The translations under genes were made by a program, and so were the position numbers. Below are positions 16,819 to 25,746 of a DNA stretch of 32,216 bases, piece after piece. How positions within the stretch are numbered: position 1 is the stretch's first letter; each line of letters starts with the position of its first letter. The notes under the pieces are model-generated. The model had not been told where the DNA came from. It searched no databases and was given only the letters and a program-made list of their open reading frames with translations. The stretch comes from Thermobrachium celere DSM 8682 (GTDB lineage Bacteria; Bacillota; Clostridia; Clostridiales; Caloramatoraceae). The stretch spans positions 44,438 through 76,653 of the forward strand of contig NZ_HF952022.1 of NCBI RefSeq assembly GCF_000430995.1, read 5' to 3'.

Positions 16819-16951
16819 ATTATCCCCCCTATAGATTAAGTGTACATTTGTATTATAGCATATCCACTGAATGTTTACTAAATATTTTGAAAAATACATA
16901 CAGACTAAAGTGCAGGTTATTATTTTAACAAAAAATAAATTAAATTTAAAA

Positions 16952-16981
16952 TTGACAGAAAAATTAAAAATATATTATAAT
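16952..16981 (+). promoter_or_regulatory. Promoter of the ribose operon
   Basis: Perfect TTGACA (16952-16957) and perfect TATAAT (16976-16981) with an 18-base spacer. This is the strongest promoter match in the window, consistent with a unit held down by a repressor. Confidence 0.85.
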
Positions 16982-16985
16982 ATAC

Positions 16986-17013
16986 TTGACCGGTTTACTA
17001 AAACGGTTTACTC
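16986..17013 (+). promoter_or_regulatory. Tandem LacI-type operators at the rbs transcription start
   Basis: CGGTTTACT occurs twice, at 16991-16999 and 17004-17012, 13 bases apart. Around each CG centre the sequence is an imperfect palindrome (TGACCGGTTTA; TAAAACGGTTTA), the form of LacI-family sites. They cover the predicted start site, so a bound repressor would block initiation. The likely ligand is the LacI-family protein encoded at 21806-22804. Confidence 0.6.
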
Positions 17014-17039
17014 AAAGTAACAAAAGGAGTGTATATAAT

Positions 17040-17975
17040 ATGTATGATATATGTGTTGTAGGAAGTTTAAATATGGATATGGTTGTAAATGTTGAAAGAA
17101 TACCAAACATAGGAGAGACTGTTTTAGCAAAGGGGTTTAAAAAAATACCTGGAGGTAAAGGAGCTAATCAAGCAGTTGCTGCAAGAAGAATGGGAAGTAG
17201 TGTGGTTATGGTAGGATGTGTAGGTGACGATGAAAATGCGAAGATACTAATAGATAATTTAAATAAAGATGGAGTAGAGACTAAGTATTTAAAGATAGAT
17301 GAAGAAACTCCAACAGGGGTAGCCCTTATTTATGTAGATAAAGATGGTAGAAACAATATATCAGTTTATGCAGGTGCTAATCTTAATATAAATAATGAAG
17401 ATATAAATAGATTAAGTAATATTATAAAATCCAAAATAGTAATAACACAATTTGAAACACCTGTTGAAACTGCAATAGAATCATTTAAACTAGCAAAACA
17501 AAATAACAGTATAACTATATTAAATCCAGCTCCTGCAAGAGAAATACCAGAGGAGTTAATAAAATTATCAGATATAGTAATTCCAAATGAAACAGAGACA
17601 GAAGTTATAACAGGAATAAAGCCAATTGATGAAAAGAGTATAAAGGATGCAGCAGCAATAATGCTTCAAAAAGGAGCTAAGTATGTGATTATAACATTAG
17701 GGGAAAAGGGAGCTGCAATTATAGATAATGAAAGATTTACTATAGTTGAAGCCCAAAAGGTAAATGCAGTAGATACAACAGCAGCAGGAGATTCTTTTAT
17801 AGGTGGTTTGTCACATTATATTTCTAAAAAAGGCAATTTAAGTTTTGATGTGTTAATAGAAGCGGTTAAATTTGCAAATAAGGTTTCTGCAATAGCAGTT
17901 ACAAGAGAAGGTGCACAATCATCAATTCCATATATGTGGGAATTAAAGGAGATATTTGGGGAGGAATTAATATGA
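17040..17975 (+). CDS. rbsK: Ribokinase
   Basis: Ribokinase phosphorylates D-ribose to ribose 5-phosphate with ATP. The 311-residue product is a PfkB-family sugar kinase: it opens with [11 protein letters not shown], has the substrate signature GGKGANQA at 38-45 and the ATP/catalytic signature DTTAAGD at 245-251, with Asp251 as base. An in-frame extension through the operator region is not plausible, and AAAGGAG ten bases ahead of the ATG at 17040 gives the start. It is the first gene of the operon and overlaps rbsD by four bases (ATGA). Confidence 0.95.
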   Translation: MYDICVVGSLNMDMVVNVERIPNIGETVLAKGFKKIPGGKGANQAVAARRMGSSVVMVGCVGDDENAKILIDNLNKDGVETKYLKIDEETPTGVALIYVDKDGRNNISVYAGANLNINNEDINRLSNIIKSKIVITQFETPVETAIESFKLAKQNNSITILNPAPAREIPEELIKLSDIVIPNETETEVITGIKPIDEKSIKDAAAIMLQKGAKYVIITLGEKGAAIIDNERFTIVEAQKVNAVDTTAAGDSFIGGLSHYISKKGNLSFDVLIEAVKFANKVSAIAVTREGAQSSIPYMWELKEIFGEELI

Positions 17976-18367
17976 AAAAGATTGGTATATTAAATCATGA
18001 AATTTCTGAAGTAATAGCAAAAATGGGGCATACAGATTCAATAGCTATAGGAGATTGCGGACTTCCTATTCCTGATAATGTAAGGAGAATAGATTTGGCT
18101 CTAGTGAAAAATATACCTTCATTTATAGATACATTGAAGGCTGTTTTAATTGAACTTAAGGTAGAGGAAGTAGTTATTGCAGAAGAGACTATTAAGGTAA
18201 GCAATTTTGTATATGAACAAATTGAAAAAGAAGTTGGAGATGTAAAAATTACAATAGTATCTCATGAAGAGTTAAAAGAAAAACTTAAGGATTGTAAGGC
18301 AGTTATAAGAACAGGTGAACAAACTCCCTATGCAAATGTAATATTGAAATCAGGAGTTGTATTTTAA
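17972..18367 (+). CDS. rbsD: D-ribose pyranase
   Basis: RbsD interconverts beta-pyranose and beta-furanose forms of ribose, so that imported sugar suits the kinase. It has 131 residues, normal for the family. His20 in [18 protein letters not shown] is the catalytic base, and the C-terminal [13 protein letters not shown] is typical. The ATG overlaps the rbsK stop in ATGA and uses GGGGAGGAA within rbsK, implying coupled translation. A longer in-frame start inside rbsK was rejected. Confidence 0.95.
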   Translation: MKKIGILNHEISEVIAKMGHTDSIAIGDCGLPIPDNVRRIDLALVKNIPSFIDTLKAVLIELKVEEVVIAEETIKVSNFVYEQIEKEVGDVKITIVSHEELKEKLKDCKAVIRTGEQTPYANVILKSGVVF

Positions 18368-18379
18368 GGGGGCAAAAAA

Positions 18380-19879
18380 ATGATTAAACAACCTATTTTA
18401 GAGATGATAAATATAAAAAAATCTTTCCCTGGAGTTAAGGCGTTAAAAGGAGTAAATTTAAGAGCCTATTCAGGAGAAGTTATGGCCTTGCTTGGAGAAA
18501 ATGGAGCAGGCAAGTCAACTCTTATGAAAATCCTAAGTGGTGTATATAAAAAGGACGAAGGAAGTATAAAAATAAACGGCAAAGAAGTTGAAATACAAGG
18601 AATAAAACATGCTGAAGAACTAGGTGTTTCTATTATTCATCAGGAACTTTCACTTTTATCAAACCTAACTATATATGAAAATCTTTTTTTAGGACATGAA
18701 ATAACTTCCTCAATGTTTAAACTAAATAAAAACGAAATGATAAAAAGAACAGAGGAATTACTGAAAAAGTTTGATTTTAATATATCTCCAAAAACATTAG
18801 TTAAAGAGCTTACAGTTGGAGAAATGCAGATGATTGAAATAATAAAGGCTACGTCAAAGAATTCAAAAATTATTGTTATGGACGAGCCTACTACTGCTCT
18901 AACAGACGTAGAAACAAAGAAACTATTTGAGATTATAAGGCAACTTAAGGAACAGGGTGTAGCAATTATTTATATTTCACATAGGATGGAAGAAATATAT
19001 GAAATATGTGATAGAGTTACTGTATTAAGAGATGGTGAATTTATTGGAGAAGAATTATTAAGTAATGTTGATAAAGAAAAATTAATTTCTATGATGGTAG
19101 GAAGAAAGCTTGAAGAACAGTTCCCTTATAGAAAAGCAAATTTAGGAGATATAGCTTTAGAAGTTAATAATGTATGTATGGGTAAAAAATTAAAAGATAT
19201 ATCATTCAAGCTAAGAAAGGGAGAAATCTTAGGGATTGCAGGTTTGATGGGATCAGGAAGAACAGAACTTGCTAAGCTTATTTTTGGAGAATACAAAAAA
19301 ACAGGTGGAGAAATTTTTGTAGAAGGAAAAAAGGTTGAAATAAGATCACCTAAGGATGCAATAGAGAGTGGTATTGCTTATTTATCTGAAGATAGAAAAA
19401 AAGAGGGGCTAGTTCTTAATCTAACAGTTCTTCATAATATGAGTCTTGCAAATTTAAAGAGATATGAAGGTAGAGGATTTAGAATAAATAAAGAGATGGA
19501 ACTTAGGGATTGTGAAGAGTATACTAAAAAACTTTCAATTAAAACTTCTTCACCATATCAAATTATTAAAAATTTAAGTGGTGGTAACCAACAAAAAGTT
19601 ATTCTTGCTAAATGGCTTTTAAATTCACCAAATATATTAATTATTGATGAACCAACCAGAGGAATAGATGTTGGAGCTAAAAAGGAAATTTATGAGCTTT
19701 TAAATGAACTTAAGGCTCAAGGTAAAGCAATAATGATGATATCATCTGATATGGAAGAAATATTAGGAATAAGTGATAGAATAATTGTAATGCATGAAGG
19801 AAAGATTAGTGGAGAACTAACTAGAGAAGAAGCAAATCAAGAAACAATAATGAAATATGCTGTTGGAATTACAAATTAA
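18380..19879 (+). CDS. rbsA: Ribose ABC transporter ATP-binding protein
   Basis: A 499-residue tandem ABC ATPase that drives ribose import. The N-terminal half has Walker [10 protein letters not shown] at 39-47, signature LTVGEMQ and Walker B IVMDEPTT. The C-terminal half has a degenerate nucleotide loop (GLMGSGRTE) but a complete LSGGNQQ at 399-405 and IIDEPTRG, as usual for sugar importers of this type. AAGGGGGC precedes the ATG 12 bases after rbsD. It partners the RbsC permease and RbsB binding protein encoded next. It is closely similar in plan to the mglA product at 28756. Confidence 0.95.
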   Translation: MIKQPILEMINIKKSFPGVKALKGVNLRAYSGEVMALLGENGAGKSTLMKILSGVYKKDEGSIKINGKEVEIQGIKHAEELGVSIIHQELSLLSNLTIYENLFLGHEITSSMFKLNKNEMIKRTEELLKKFDFNISPKTLVKELTVGEMQMIEIIKATSKNSKIIVMDEPTTALTDVETKKLFEIIRQLKEQGVAIIYISHRMEEIYEICDRVTVLRDGEFIGEELLSNVDKEKLISMMVGRKLEEQFPYRKANLGDIALEVNNVCMGKKLKDISFKLRKGEILGIAGLMGSGRTELAKLIFGEYKKTGGEIFVEGKKVEIRSPKDAIESGIAYLSEDRKKEGLVLNLTVLHNMSLANLKRYEGRGFRINKEMELRDCEEYTKKLSIKTSSPYQIIKNLSGGNQQKVILAKWLLNSPNILIIDEPTRGIDVGAKKEIYELLNELKAQGKAIMMISSDMEEILGISDRIIVMHEGKISGELTREEANQETIMKYAVGITN

Positions 19880-19891
19880 GGGGTGTAAAAA

Positions 19892-20821
19892 ATGAGCAAT
19901 ATAAAGGCGTTTGTTATAAAATTTAAGTCTTTAATAGGGCTAATTGCTTTATGTGTAATTATATCAATAATTACTCCAAGGTTTTTAAATATAAACAATA
20001 TATTAAATGTATTAACTCAAGTTTCAGTTAATGCAATAATTGCAATAGGTATGTCCTTCGTTATTTTAACAGGAGGAATAGATTTATCAGTAGGATCTAT
20101 ATTAGCAATCTCCGGAGCAGTAGCTGCAAGTATATACATTAAAACACACAGTTTATTTTTAGCATTAGCTGTGAGTATTATAATAGGTGCATTAATAGGA
20201 TTGATTAATGGAGCTTTAGTATCTAGGGGTAAGATACAACCATTTATAGTTACATTAGCAACAATGACTATATTTAGAGGAGTGACTTATGTATATACAA
20301 ATGGTACACCTATATCTGGATTGTTAGGAAAGTTTAGCTTTATAGGTAATGCTAAAATAATAGGCATACCTTTTCCAGTAATAATTACAGCGATAGTTTT
20401 TGTAATAACATGGTATTTAATTAACGAAACAAGATATGGTAGATACGTTTATGCATTAGGTGGTAATGAAGATTCAGCTAGATTATCAGGAATTAATACA
20501 GAAAAGATCAAGACAACAGTATATTTAATTTCAGGTATTGCTGCAGCTATAAGTGGAATAATTGTTACAAGCAGAATAGGTTCAGCCTCACCAAATGCAG
20601 GTTCTGGTTATGAACTTGATGCTATAGCAGCTGTGGTTTTAGGAGGTACAAGCTTATCAGGTGGAGAAGGTTCAATTACAGGAACAATTATAGGTGCGAT
20701 GATAATAGGGGTTTTAAACAATGGATTAAATTTAATGAATGTTTCTCCATTTTATCAATCAATTGTTAAAGGTTTAGTAATTCTTCTTGCAGTATTACTA
20801 GACAAGAAGAATAAAAAATAA
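19892..20821 (+). CDS. rbsC: Ribose ABC transporter permease
   Basis: A 309-residue permease of the BPD_transp_2 family that is hydrophobic along its length, with about eight to ten membrane segments. Characteristic stretches are GGIDLSVGS near residue 60 and [14 protein letters not shown] near the C-terminus. It forms the membrane channel for ribose with RbsA. AAGGGGTG precedes the ATG, and spacing to rbsA and rbsB is short (12 and 14 bases), so all are cotranscribed. Confidence 0.94.
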   Translation: MSNIKAFVIKFKSLIGLIALCVIISIITPRFLNINNILNVLTQVSVNAIIAIGMSFVILTGGIDLSVGSILAISGAVAASIYIKTHSLFLALAVSIIIGALIGLINGALVSRGKIQPFIVTLATMTIFRGVTYVYTNGTPISGLLGKFSFIGNAKIIGIPFPVIITAIVFVITWYLINETRYGRYVYALGGNEDSARLSGINTEKIKTTVYLISGIAAAISGIIVTSRIGSASPNAGSGYELDAIAAVVLGGTSLSGGEGSITGTIIGAMIIGVLNNGLNLMNVSPFYQSIVKGLVILLAVLLDKKNKK

Positions 20822-20835
20822 AAGGAGGTAAACTT

Positions 20836-21744
20836 ATGAAAAAAATTATTAAGGTTCTATCAACAATTTTAGCTTTAACACTTGTATTTGGAACATTTAC
20901 AGGATGTTCTAGCAAGACAACAAATGAAGGCAGCAAAAAAATTGGTATGGTTATTTCTACGCTTAACAATCCATTCTTTGTATCAATGAAGGAAGGCGCA
21001 GAAAAGAAGGCTAAAGAGTTAGGATATGAAGTAGTTATTTTAGATTCACAAAATGATGCATCTAAGGAAAGATCAAATGTAGAAGATTTAGTTCAACAAG
21101 GAATTTCAGTTCTTATTATTAACCCAACTGATAGTGATGCAGTTGCAAATTCAATCAATGTAGCAAAGGAAAAGAATATACCTGTAATTACTGTAGATAG
21201 AGGTGCAAATGGAGTTGAAGTTGCTTGCCATATAGCTTCAGATAATGTAGCTGGAGGAAAGTTAGCAGCAGAATTTATTTTAGAAAAATTAGGTGGTAAG
21301 GCAAAGATAGTTGAATTACAGGGTATACCAGGGGCATCTGCAACAAGAGATAGAGGAAAGGGATTCCATGAAGTTGTTGATAATAAGGCAGATGTAAAGG
21401 TTGTAGCAAGCCAATCAGCAGACTTTGATAGACAAAAGGGATTAAACGTAATGGAAAACATAATACAAGCTACACCAGACTTTGACGCAGTGTTTGCACA
21501 TAATGATGAAATGGCATTAGGTGCAATAAAGGCATTAAAGACAGCAAATAAAAATGTAATTGTAGTAGGATTTGACGGTACACCAGATGCAGTTACAGCA
21601 GTAAATAATGGTGAAATGGCAGCAACTATAGCACAACAACCAGACCTAATGGGAAGCTTAGCTATTGAAAATGCAGTTAAGCTAATGAAGGGTGAAAGTG
21701 TAGAAAAACAAATTCCAGTTGATTTAAAAGTAATAAAGAAGTAA
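20836..21744 (+). CDS. rbsB: Ribose-binding lipoprotein
   Basis: A periplasmic-binding-protein-type lipoprotein of 302 residues. The signal peptide ends in a lipobox, Phe-Thr-Gly-Cys, with lipidated Cys24, so it sits on the outer face of the membrane. The Peripla_BP_4 fold is visible in [38 protein letters not shown] and GFDGTPDAV, all near-identical in kind to known RbsB proteins. AAAGGAGG lies ahead of the ATG. A hairpin with a weak T-run follows and may lower read-through into the regulator gene. Confidence 0.95.
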   Translation: MKKIIKVLSTILALTLVFGTFTGCSSKTTNEGSKKIGMVISTLNNPFFVSMKEGAEKKAKELGYEVVILDSQNDASKERSNVEDLVQQGISVLIINPTDSDAVANSINVAKEKNIPVITVDRGANGVEVACHIASDNVAGGKLAAEFILEKLGGKAKIVELQGIPGASATRDRGKGFHEVVDNKADVKVVASQSADFDRQKGLNVMENIIQATPDFDAVFAHNDEMALGAIKALKTANKNVIVVGFDGTPDAVTAVNNGEMAATIAQQPDLMGSLAIENAVKLMKGESVEKQIPVDLKVIKK

Positions 21745-21757
21745 TATAAAGTTAAAG

Positions 21758-21784
21758 TTGCGTCATCTTTAAAAGGTGACGCAA
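21758..21784 (+). terminator. Attenuating hairpin between rbsB and the LacI-family gene
   Basis: Arms 21758-21767 and 21775-21784 pair over ten positions with one wobble and a seven-base loop. Only TAATTTT follows, so termination is probably partial. It could protect the rbs transcript's 3' end and keep repressor levels low. Confidence 0.55.
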
Positions 21785-21805
21785 TAATTTTAAAAGGGTG
21801 GTTTT

Positions 21806-22804
21806 ATGAGAAAGGTTACTATAAATGATATAGCTAAAATGGCAGGGGTTTCAAAAACGACAGTTTCAATGGTTTTTAATAATAAAGATGAAAATATAAG
21901 TAGGGAGACTAGAGAAAAAATATTAAATATAGCAAAGGAATTAAATTATATACCTAATTCAATAGCAAGGAGTCTAGCTACTAAAAAAAGCTATTCTATA
22001 GGGATTATATTACCAGATATAACAAATCCGTTTTTCTCTGAAATAGCAAGGGCAATAGAAGATGAGGCAAATAAATTAGGATATAATGTTGTACTTTGTA
22101 ATACTGATAACAAAGTCAAAAAAGAGGAAGAATACGTAAAGCTTTTAATTAGTAAATTAATAGATGGAATTATATTTATTGCAGGTGGCGAAAGTAAAAG
22201 AAGTATTGATCTTATTAAAAATAATAATATACCTTTTGTGCTTGTAGATAGATATATAGATGGATATGAAGAATGTTATGGGGTATTTTGTAAGAACTAT
22301 GATGGTGTTGTAGAGGGAGTGGAGTATTTATTAAGTAAAAATAAGAGAAATATAGTATTTGTTAATGGGCCTAAGGATCTTGAAATCTCAAGGCAGAGAT
22401 TTCAAGGATATAAAGATACTATGATGAAATATGGTCTGTTTAAAGAAAAATTAGTTTATGAATCTGATTTTACTCTAGAGGGAGGTAAAATAGTAACTCA
22501 GAGGATAATAAATGAACTTAAGGATTTTGATGCTATATTTTATAGTAATGATGTTATGGCCTTTGGAGGTATAAAGGTTTTATTAAGAAATGGCTTTAAG
22601 ATTCCAGAAAAAATTAGTATTATGGGATTTGATAATATACAGATATCACAATTCATAGAACCAGAGCTTACAACTATAGCACAACCTATATATGATATGG
22701 GTAAAAGGGCTTGTAGTTTATTGATTGATATAATCAATGGAGAAGAAAATATAGAAAAGGTATATTATTTTATGCCAAAATTAATTATAAGATCAACAAC
22801 ATAA
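21806..22804 (+). CDS. rbsR: LacI-family repressor, probable RbsR
   Basis: A LacI/GalR regulator of 332 residues. The helix-turn-helix at about 4-24 reads TINDIAKMAGVSKTTVS and is followed by the hinge SIARSLATKKSYSIG. The rest is a sugar-binding domain related to RbsB (IILPDITNPFFSEIARAIE, VDRYIDG, GFDNIQIS). Ending the rbs operon, it most likely senses ribose and binds the tandem operators at 16986-17013, giving autoregulation of the whole unit. AAAAGGGTGG precedes the ATG. The family is certain; the ligand and target are inferred from position. Confidence 0.85.
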   Translation: MRKVTINDIAKMAGVSKTTVSMVFNNKDENISRETREKILNIAKELNYIPNSIARSLATKKSYSIGIILPDITNPFFSEIARAIEDEANKLGYNVVLCNTDNKVKKEEEYVKLLISKLIDGIIFIAGGESKRSIDLIKNNNIPFVLVDRYIDGYEECYGVFCKNYDGVVEGVEYLLSKNKRNIVFVNGPKDLEISRQRFQGYKDTMMKYGLFKEKLVYESDFTLEGGKIVTQRIINELKDFDAIFYSNDVMAFGGIKVLLRNGFKIPEKISIMGFDNIQISQFIEPELTTIAQPIYDMGKRACSLLIDIINGEENIEKVYYFMPKLIIRSTT

Positions 22805-22835
22805 TGTAATAATTTTATTTTTATTACAAATTTTT
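22805..22835 (+). terminator. Terminator of the rbs operon
   Basis: TGTAATAA (22805-22812) and TTATTACA (22821-22828) pair perfectly; AA plus five T follow. The stem starts directly after the TAA stop. It is AU-rich and so of moderate strength. Confidence 0.6.
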
Positions 22836-22850
22836 AATCCCCTAGGCACG

Positions 22851-22879
22851 TTGATAAAAACTTTGTCGTATTATATCAT
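22851..22879 (+). promoter_or_regulatory. Promoter of the response regulator gene
   Basis: TTGATA (22851-22856), 17 bases and TATCAT (22874-22879) lie about 50 bases ahead of the gene, which has a GGTGGGGGA ribosome site. Confidence 0.5.
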
Positions 22880-22928
22880 ATATTTAACAGACATATAAGT
22901 ATGCAAATGTTGTAGGTGGGGGATTTAA

Positions 22929-23741
22929 ATGAAAAACGATAGAAAAAAACACTTGTTACTGGTTGATGACTCTAATTTAACCCAGATTACAATAAAAAAG
23001 ATACTGGAATTAGAAGGATATATTGTAGATGTATCAGTTTCAGCTGAGGATGCATTAAATCAGATTAAATCAAGGGATATACCATATGATTTAATAATAA
23101 CTGATATACATCTCCCTCAAAGGGACGGTTTTTATATTATAGATACACTAAAGTCAAATAAAGAATATAGTATTCATAAATCAACACCAATTATGATTTT
23201 ATCTGCTGATGCTACTTCAACAACTGTAAGAAGGGCAGTAGAAAAGGGAGCAAAGGAATATCTAAATAAGCCATTTACAACAAAAGAGTTAATATCAAGA
23301 ATAAAGAAGCTGCTTTTAGATACAGAAGAGAGTTTATATTCATTACTTATAGAGTGTTTAAATGAAGAAATAGAGAGGGCAAAACGAGGCGAGTATGAAC
23401 TAAGTTTAGTGATTGCAAGCAGGGAGTTTTCTGAAGGTATACTTATAGAAGAAGTAGTAAAGGAAATTAAAAGAGAATTAAGAAAGGTAGATACGGTTAT
23501 AGAATTAGGAAAATCTACTTTAGCTTTAGTACTGCCCTTTACTAATTTAAATGGAGCGAATGTTGTGGTTAATAAGATAAAGGCTAATTTAAATGAAAAA
23601 TGGTATTTTGGCATAACTAATTTTCCAAATGAATGCCAGACAGTAGAGGAGCTATATAGGTTAGCAAAGCAGAGAATAAACAACAAAATAAACAAAGAAA
23701 TAAATGAAAAGGAACAAAATAAAGAAGAGATGAAAAAGTAA
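22929..23741 (+). CDS. Response regulator with degenerate GGDEF-like output domain
   Basis: A 270-residue response regulator. The receiver (about 7-127) is complete: Asp13-Asp14, phosphoacceptor Asp59 in ITDIHLP, Ser92 in ILSAD and Lys114 in NKPF. Residues about 133-250 keep the pattern of a GGDEF domain (ECLNEEIERAKR start, a VDTVIELG...LALVLPFT core, then a YFGITNFP and a VEELYRLAKQ segment). However, the catalytic GGDEF loop is replaced by Glu-Leu-Gly-Lys-Ser, so cyclase activity is unlikely. It could be a c-di-GMP or nucleotide sensor, or simply a dimerisation module. No histidine kinase is adjacent. It converges on a DUF5317/HD-GYP pair. Confidence 0.85.
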   Translation: MKNDRKKHLLLVDDSNLTQITIKKILELEGYIVDVSVSAEDALNQIKSRDIPYDLIITDIHLPQRDGFYIIDTLKSNKEYSIHKSTPIMILSADATSTTVRRAVEKGAKEYLNKPFTTKELISRIKKLLLDTEESLYSLLIECLNEEIERAKRGEYELSLVIASREFSEGILIEEVVKEIKRELRKVDTVIELGKSTLALVLPFTNLNGANVVVNKIKANLNEKWYFGITNFPNECQTVEELYRLAKQRINNKINKEINEKEQNKEEMKK

Positions 23742-23760
23742 TCTTACTTTTTCATCTCTT
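23725..23760. terminator. Bidirectional terminator with both stop codons in its stem
   Basis: Arms 23725-23741 and 23744-23760 are perfectly complementary over 17 bases with a nominal loop of two. The response regulator stop (23739-23741) and the DUF5317 stop (23744-23746) form the top of the stem. T-runs flank it on both strands. Confidence 0.8.
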
Positions 23761-24280
23761 TTATTACGTAGCCCATAAGTCCAAGGGATATAAATATATC
23801 TCCTACGCTTATTACGTAACGACCTAATGCTATGTAGTCACCTAAAAAAGGTAAAATTGTTTTTGAGTTTTGTACTGTGTATAAGCCTTCAGATGAAGCC
23901 ATTGTTTCCTTTACATATTCAATTGAAGGTGCCATTCCTGCTTTAACCATAGCTTCTGGGCTTACAGGCATTGCACCACCGTTTAAAAATATGGCAAGTG
24001 CATTTAATATTATGCCTAAACCTATTACAAGGAAGGCATAATCCTTTCTATTGAGATAAATGAAGATTAATATGAGTAGATATTGAGTTAGATAAAATAT
24101 ATAAGTTAAGTTACTTCTTTCTATAACGCCTCTTCTTATGAGATTAAAAAGAATAAATTCAATAGAAAAGGCAGCTACTGCAAGATAAGGTCCTTTTATG
24201 TTAGAAACATCTATTTTTCTTATGTCACCCTTTAGAATAAAACCAATTATAAGTCCGATAATAAGTGATGCTAAAAACAT
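23744..24280 (-). CDS. DUF5317 family membrane protein
   Basis: A 178-residue membrane protein with about five hydrophobic segments. The central NGGAMPVSPEAM motif and the later LGDYIALGRY...SVGDIFISLG segment match DUF5317, a clostridial and actinobacterial family with no assigned function. The ATG lies two bases after the HD-GYP stop, and its AGGGG ribosome site lies inside the end of that gene, so the two are cotranscribed and likely coupled. The pairing suggests a link to the HD-GYP sensor, but no mechanism can be read from the sequence. Confidence 0.8.
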   Translation of the reverse strand: MFLASLIIGLIIGFILKGDIRKIDVSNIKGPYLAVAAFSIEFILFNLIRRGVIERSNLTYIFYLTQYLLILIFIYLNRKDYAFLVIGLGIILNALAIFLNGGAMPVSPEAMVKAGMAPSIEYVKETMASSEGLYTVQNSKTILPFLGDYIALGRYVISVGDIFISLGLMGYVIKEMKK

Positions 24281-24282
24281 AC

Positions 24283-25551
24283 TTAACCCCTCGAATTACA
24301 TAGATTTTCTTTATCACAAATTTTTAAATATATATCAACAATTCTTGGATGAAACTGAAGTCCACGGTTTTTTATAAGTTCAGCTTTTATTTGTTCTGGG
24401 CTTAATGCCTTTCTATATATTCTATCTGTAGACATAGCATCTACTGAATCAGCAAGCTGTAATATATATACATCTATATCTAGCTCGTCCCCTTTTTTGC
24501 CATCAGGGTATCCTTTACCATCATATCTTTCATGGTGGTGTCTAACTAGTTCAGGAATTTTTCCTAGGTCCTTTATTCCTTTAACTATATCGTAGCCTAT
24601 AACTGTGTGACTTTTAATTTGTTTATATTCATCTTCTGTTAACTTTTCTGGCTTATTTAATATACTGTCGGGAATACCTATTTTACCAATGTCATGTAAA
24701 TATGCAGCAAGTTCTAACTCTTCTATATGGCTGTCGCTATAGTTTAGCTCTTCTCCTATTGCTCTAACTATTTTAGCAACGTTTCTTGAATGACCTTCTG
24801 TATACTTATCTCTCATTTCAAGAGCAGTCATTAGGACTTTGACTGTTTCTTGATATTTTGTTTTAGATTCAATATACAACATATATGTATAACGAACTAA
24901 TAATACTGGTACCATTAGCAATAATATTCCTAATATGTTATATTCATTATATAAATATGCAATTAGATAACCAAAAGGAACCATTGGAATAACACTCAAA
25001 AGTCCAAAAGAAAAACTTCTGTTAAATACATTTTTTAAATTATCATTAGTAATTATAGCTATAAGAATAGACATTATTAAAATGTTAGTTGTAACAAAAG
25101 AAATTGTAACTAAAAGCACTTGCAAAATAATTTTTATAATATTATTATTAGAATATCTTTCTATGATTTGATAAATATTTGAAGCAATAAATACAGATAT
25201 TCCTATATTACATACATTAAAAAATATTTTATATATTGGTATGTTGAATATATGTTGGTATTTGTTATTATGTTTAAATATTCTAAGAGCAATACCAAAG
25301 CTAATTATAATCATTGTATAAAAAGTACCAAATATCATAATTGAAGCTAACGTAATTGCAAATCCTGAACTAATTGACATTTTTTTATAAACTACTAAAA
25401 GGGATTCAGTAACTATTGATAGAACACAAAAGAATAGAATACTAATATAATTATGTTTGTTTATATTATTTTTAAATGCTATATAAAATAAATATATATA
25501 CAAAGCATATATGATTGACATATATAAATATAATTTAATTTTTTTTTGCAT
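24283..25551 (-). CDS. Membrane HD-GYP domain phosphodiesterase
   Basis: A 422-residue membrane protein. Residues about 8-228 form seven or eight hydrophobic segments of an unrecognised sensor region. A short linker leads to a C-terminal HD-GYP domain at about 235-415. Key motifs are intact: HSRN at 254-257, LHDIGK with His286-Asp287, HHHER at 338-342, GKGYP at 345-349 and LQLADSVDAM at 365-374. Active HD-GYP proteins hydrolyse c-di-GMP to pGpG or GMP, so this enzyme probably lowers c-di-GMP in response to a membrane or extracellular signal. AGGAGGTAATT precedes the ATG. A structured leader with a micropeptide gene lies immediately upstream, and DUF5317 immediately downstream. Confidence 0.92.
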   Translation of the reverse strand: MQKKIKLYLYMSIIYALYIYLFYIAFKNNINKHNYISILFFCVLSIVTESLLVVYKKMSISSGFAITLASIMIFGTFYTMIIISFGIALRIFKHNNKYQHIFNIPIYKIFFNVCNIGISVFIASNIYQIIERYSNNNIIKIILQVLLVTISFVTTNILIMSILIAIITNDNLKNVFNRSFSFGLLSVIPMVPFGYLIAYLYNEYNILGILLLMVPVLLVRYTYMLYIESKTKYQETVKVLMTALEMRDKYTEGHSRNVAKIVRAIGEELNYSDSHIEELELAAYLHDIGKIGIPDSILNKPEKLTEDEYKQIKSHTVIGYDIVKGIKDLGKIPELVRHHHERYDGKGYPDGKKGDELDIDVYILQLADSVDAMSTDRIYRKALSPEQIKAELIKNRGLQFHPRIVDIYLKICDKENLCNSRG

Positions 25552-25596
25552 AAAATAATTACCTCCTAAATTTAATAATAAAAAGGCCGATTTTTA

Positions 25597-25674
25597 TTAT
25601 ATCCAAGTTATGTGTGAACCACCTGCTAAAACAAGTGTTAAAAGAGCTAGAACTGCAGGTAAAAATCTCTTCAT
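25597..25674 (-). CDS. 25-residue hydrophobic micropeptide
   Basis: A short frame with a convincing start: GAAGGAGTGATAGTA precedes the ATG. The peptide opens Met-Lys-Arg-Phe, has a Leu/Ala/Val-rich hydrophobic core at about 4-17, then Ala-Gly-Gly and a polar/aromatic end, Ser-His-Ile-Thr-Trp-Ile. This is the layout of a signal peptide with a short released tail, or of a tiny membrane peptide. The TAA lies three bases before the inverted repeat's 3' arm. I do not recognise the peptide. It could be a signalling peptide, a leader peptide controlling the HD-GYP gene, or a membrane-active peptide; the ribosome site favours real translation. Confidence 0.55.
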   Translation of the reverse strand: MKRFLPAVLALLTLVLAGGSHITWI

Positions 25675-25684
25675 TACTATCACT

Positions 25685-25742
25685 CCTTCGCGTTTAGGCT
25701 AACAGGTCTTCGCTAATCACCTGTCGCATTTCTCCGCTAAGG
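25685..25742 (-). ncRNA. Candidate structured leader RNA upstream of the micropeptide
   Basis: On the minus strand CCTTAGCG (25742-25735) pairs with CGCGAAGG (25692-25685) in seven pairs with one A-G mismatch, and the 3' strand contains the micropeptide ribosome site. Inside, ACAGGT (25724-25719) and ACCTGT (25707-25702) make a second stem with an 11-base loop. TTAGCG followed by Gly/Ala-type GAG or AAG occurs both in the outer strand and in that loop. I could not match the element to a riboswitch class I know; GEMM, fluoride and preQ1 patterns do not fit. It is GC-richer than its surroundings, as expected for a structured RNA. Confidence 0.5.
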
Positions 25743-25746
25743 ATAA

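Noticed and set aside
16986-17039. Longer ribokinase start at 16986
   Set aside because: It would translate the operator repeats and start at or before the predicted transcript start; AAAGGAG fits the ATG at 17040.
25597-25742. c-di-GMP (GEMM) riboswitch ahead of the HD-GYP gene
   Set aside because: An attractive idea from context, but the conserved GEMM blocks (CACGCACAGGGCAAACC and the GGTAGGTAGCGGGG region) are absent. An AGCCTAAAC stretch is only a chance partial match.
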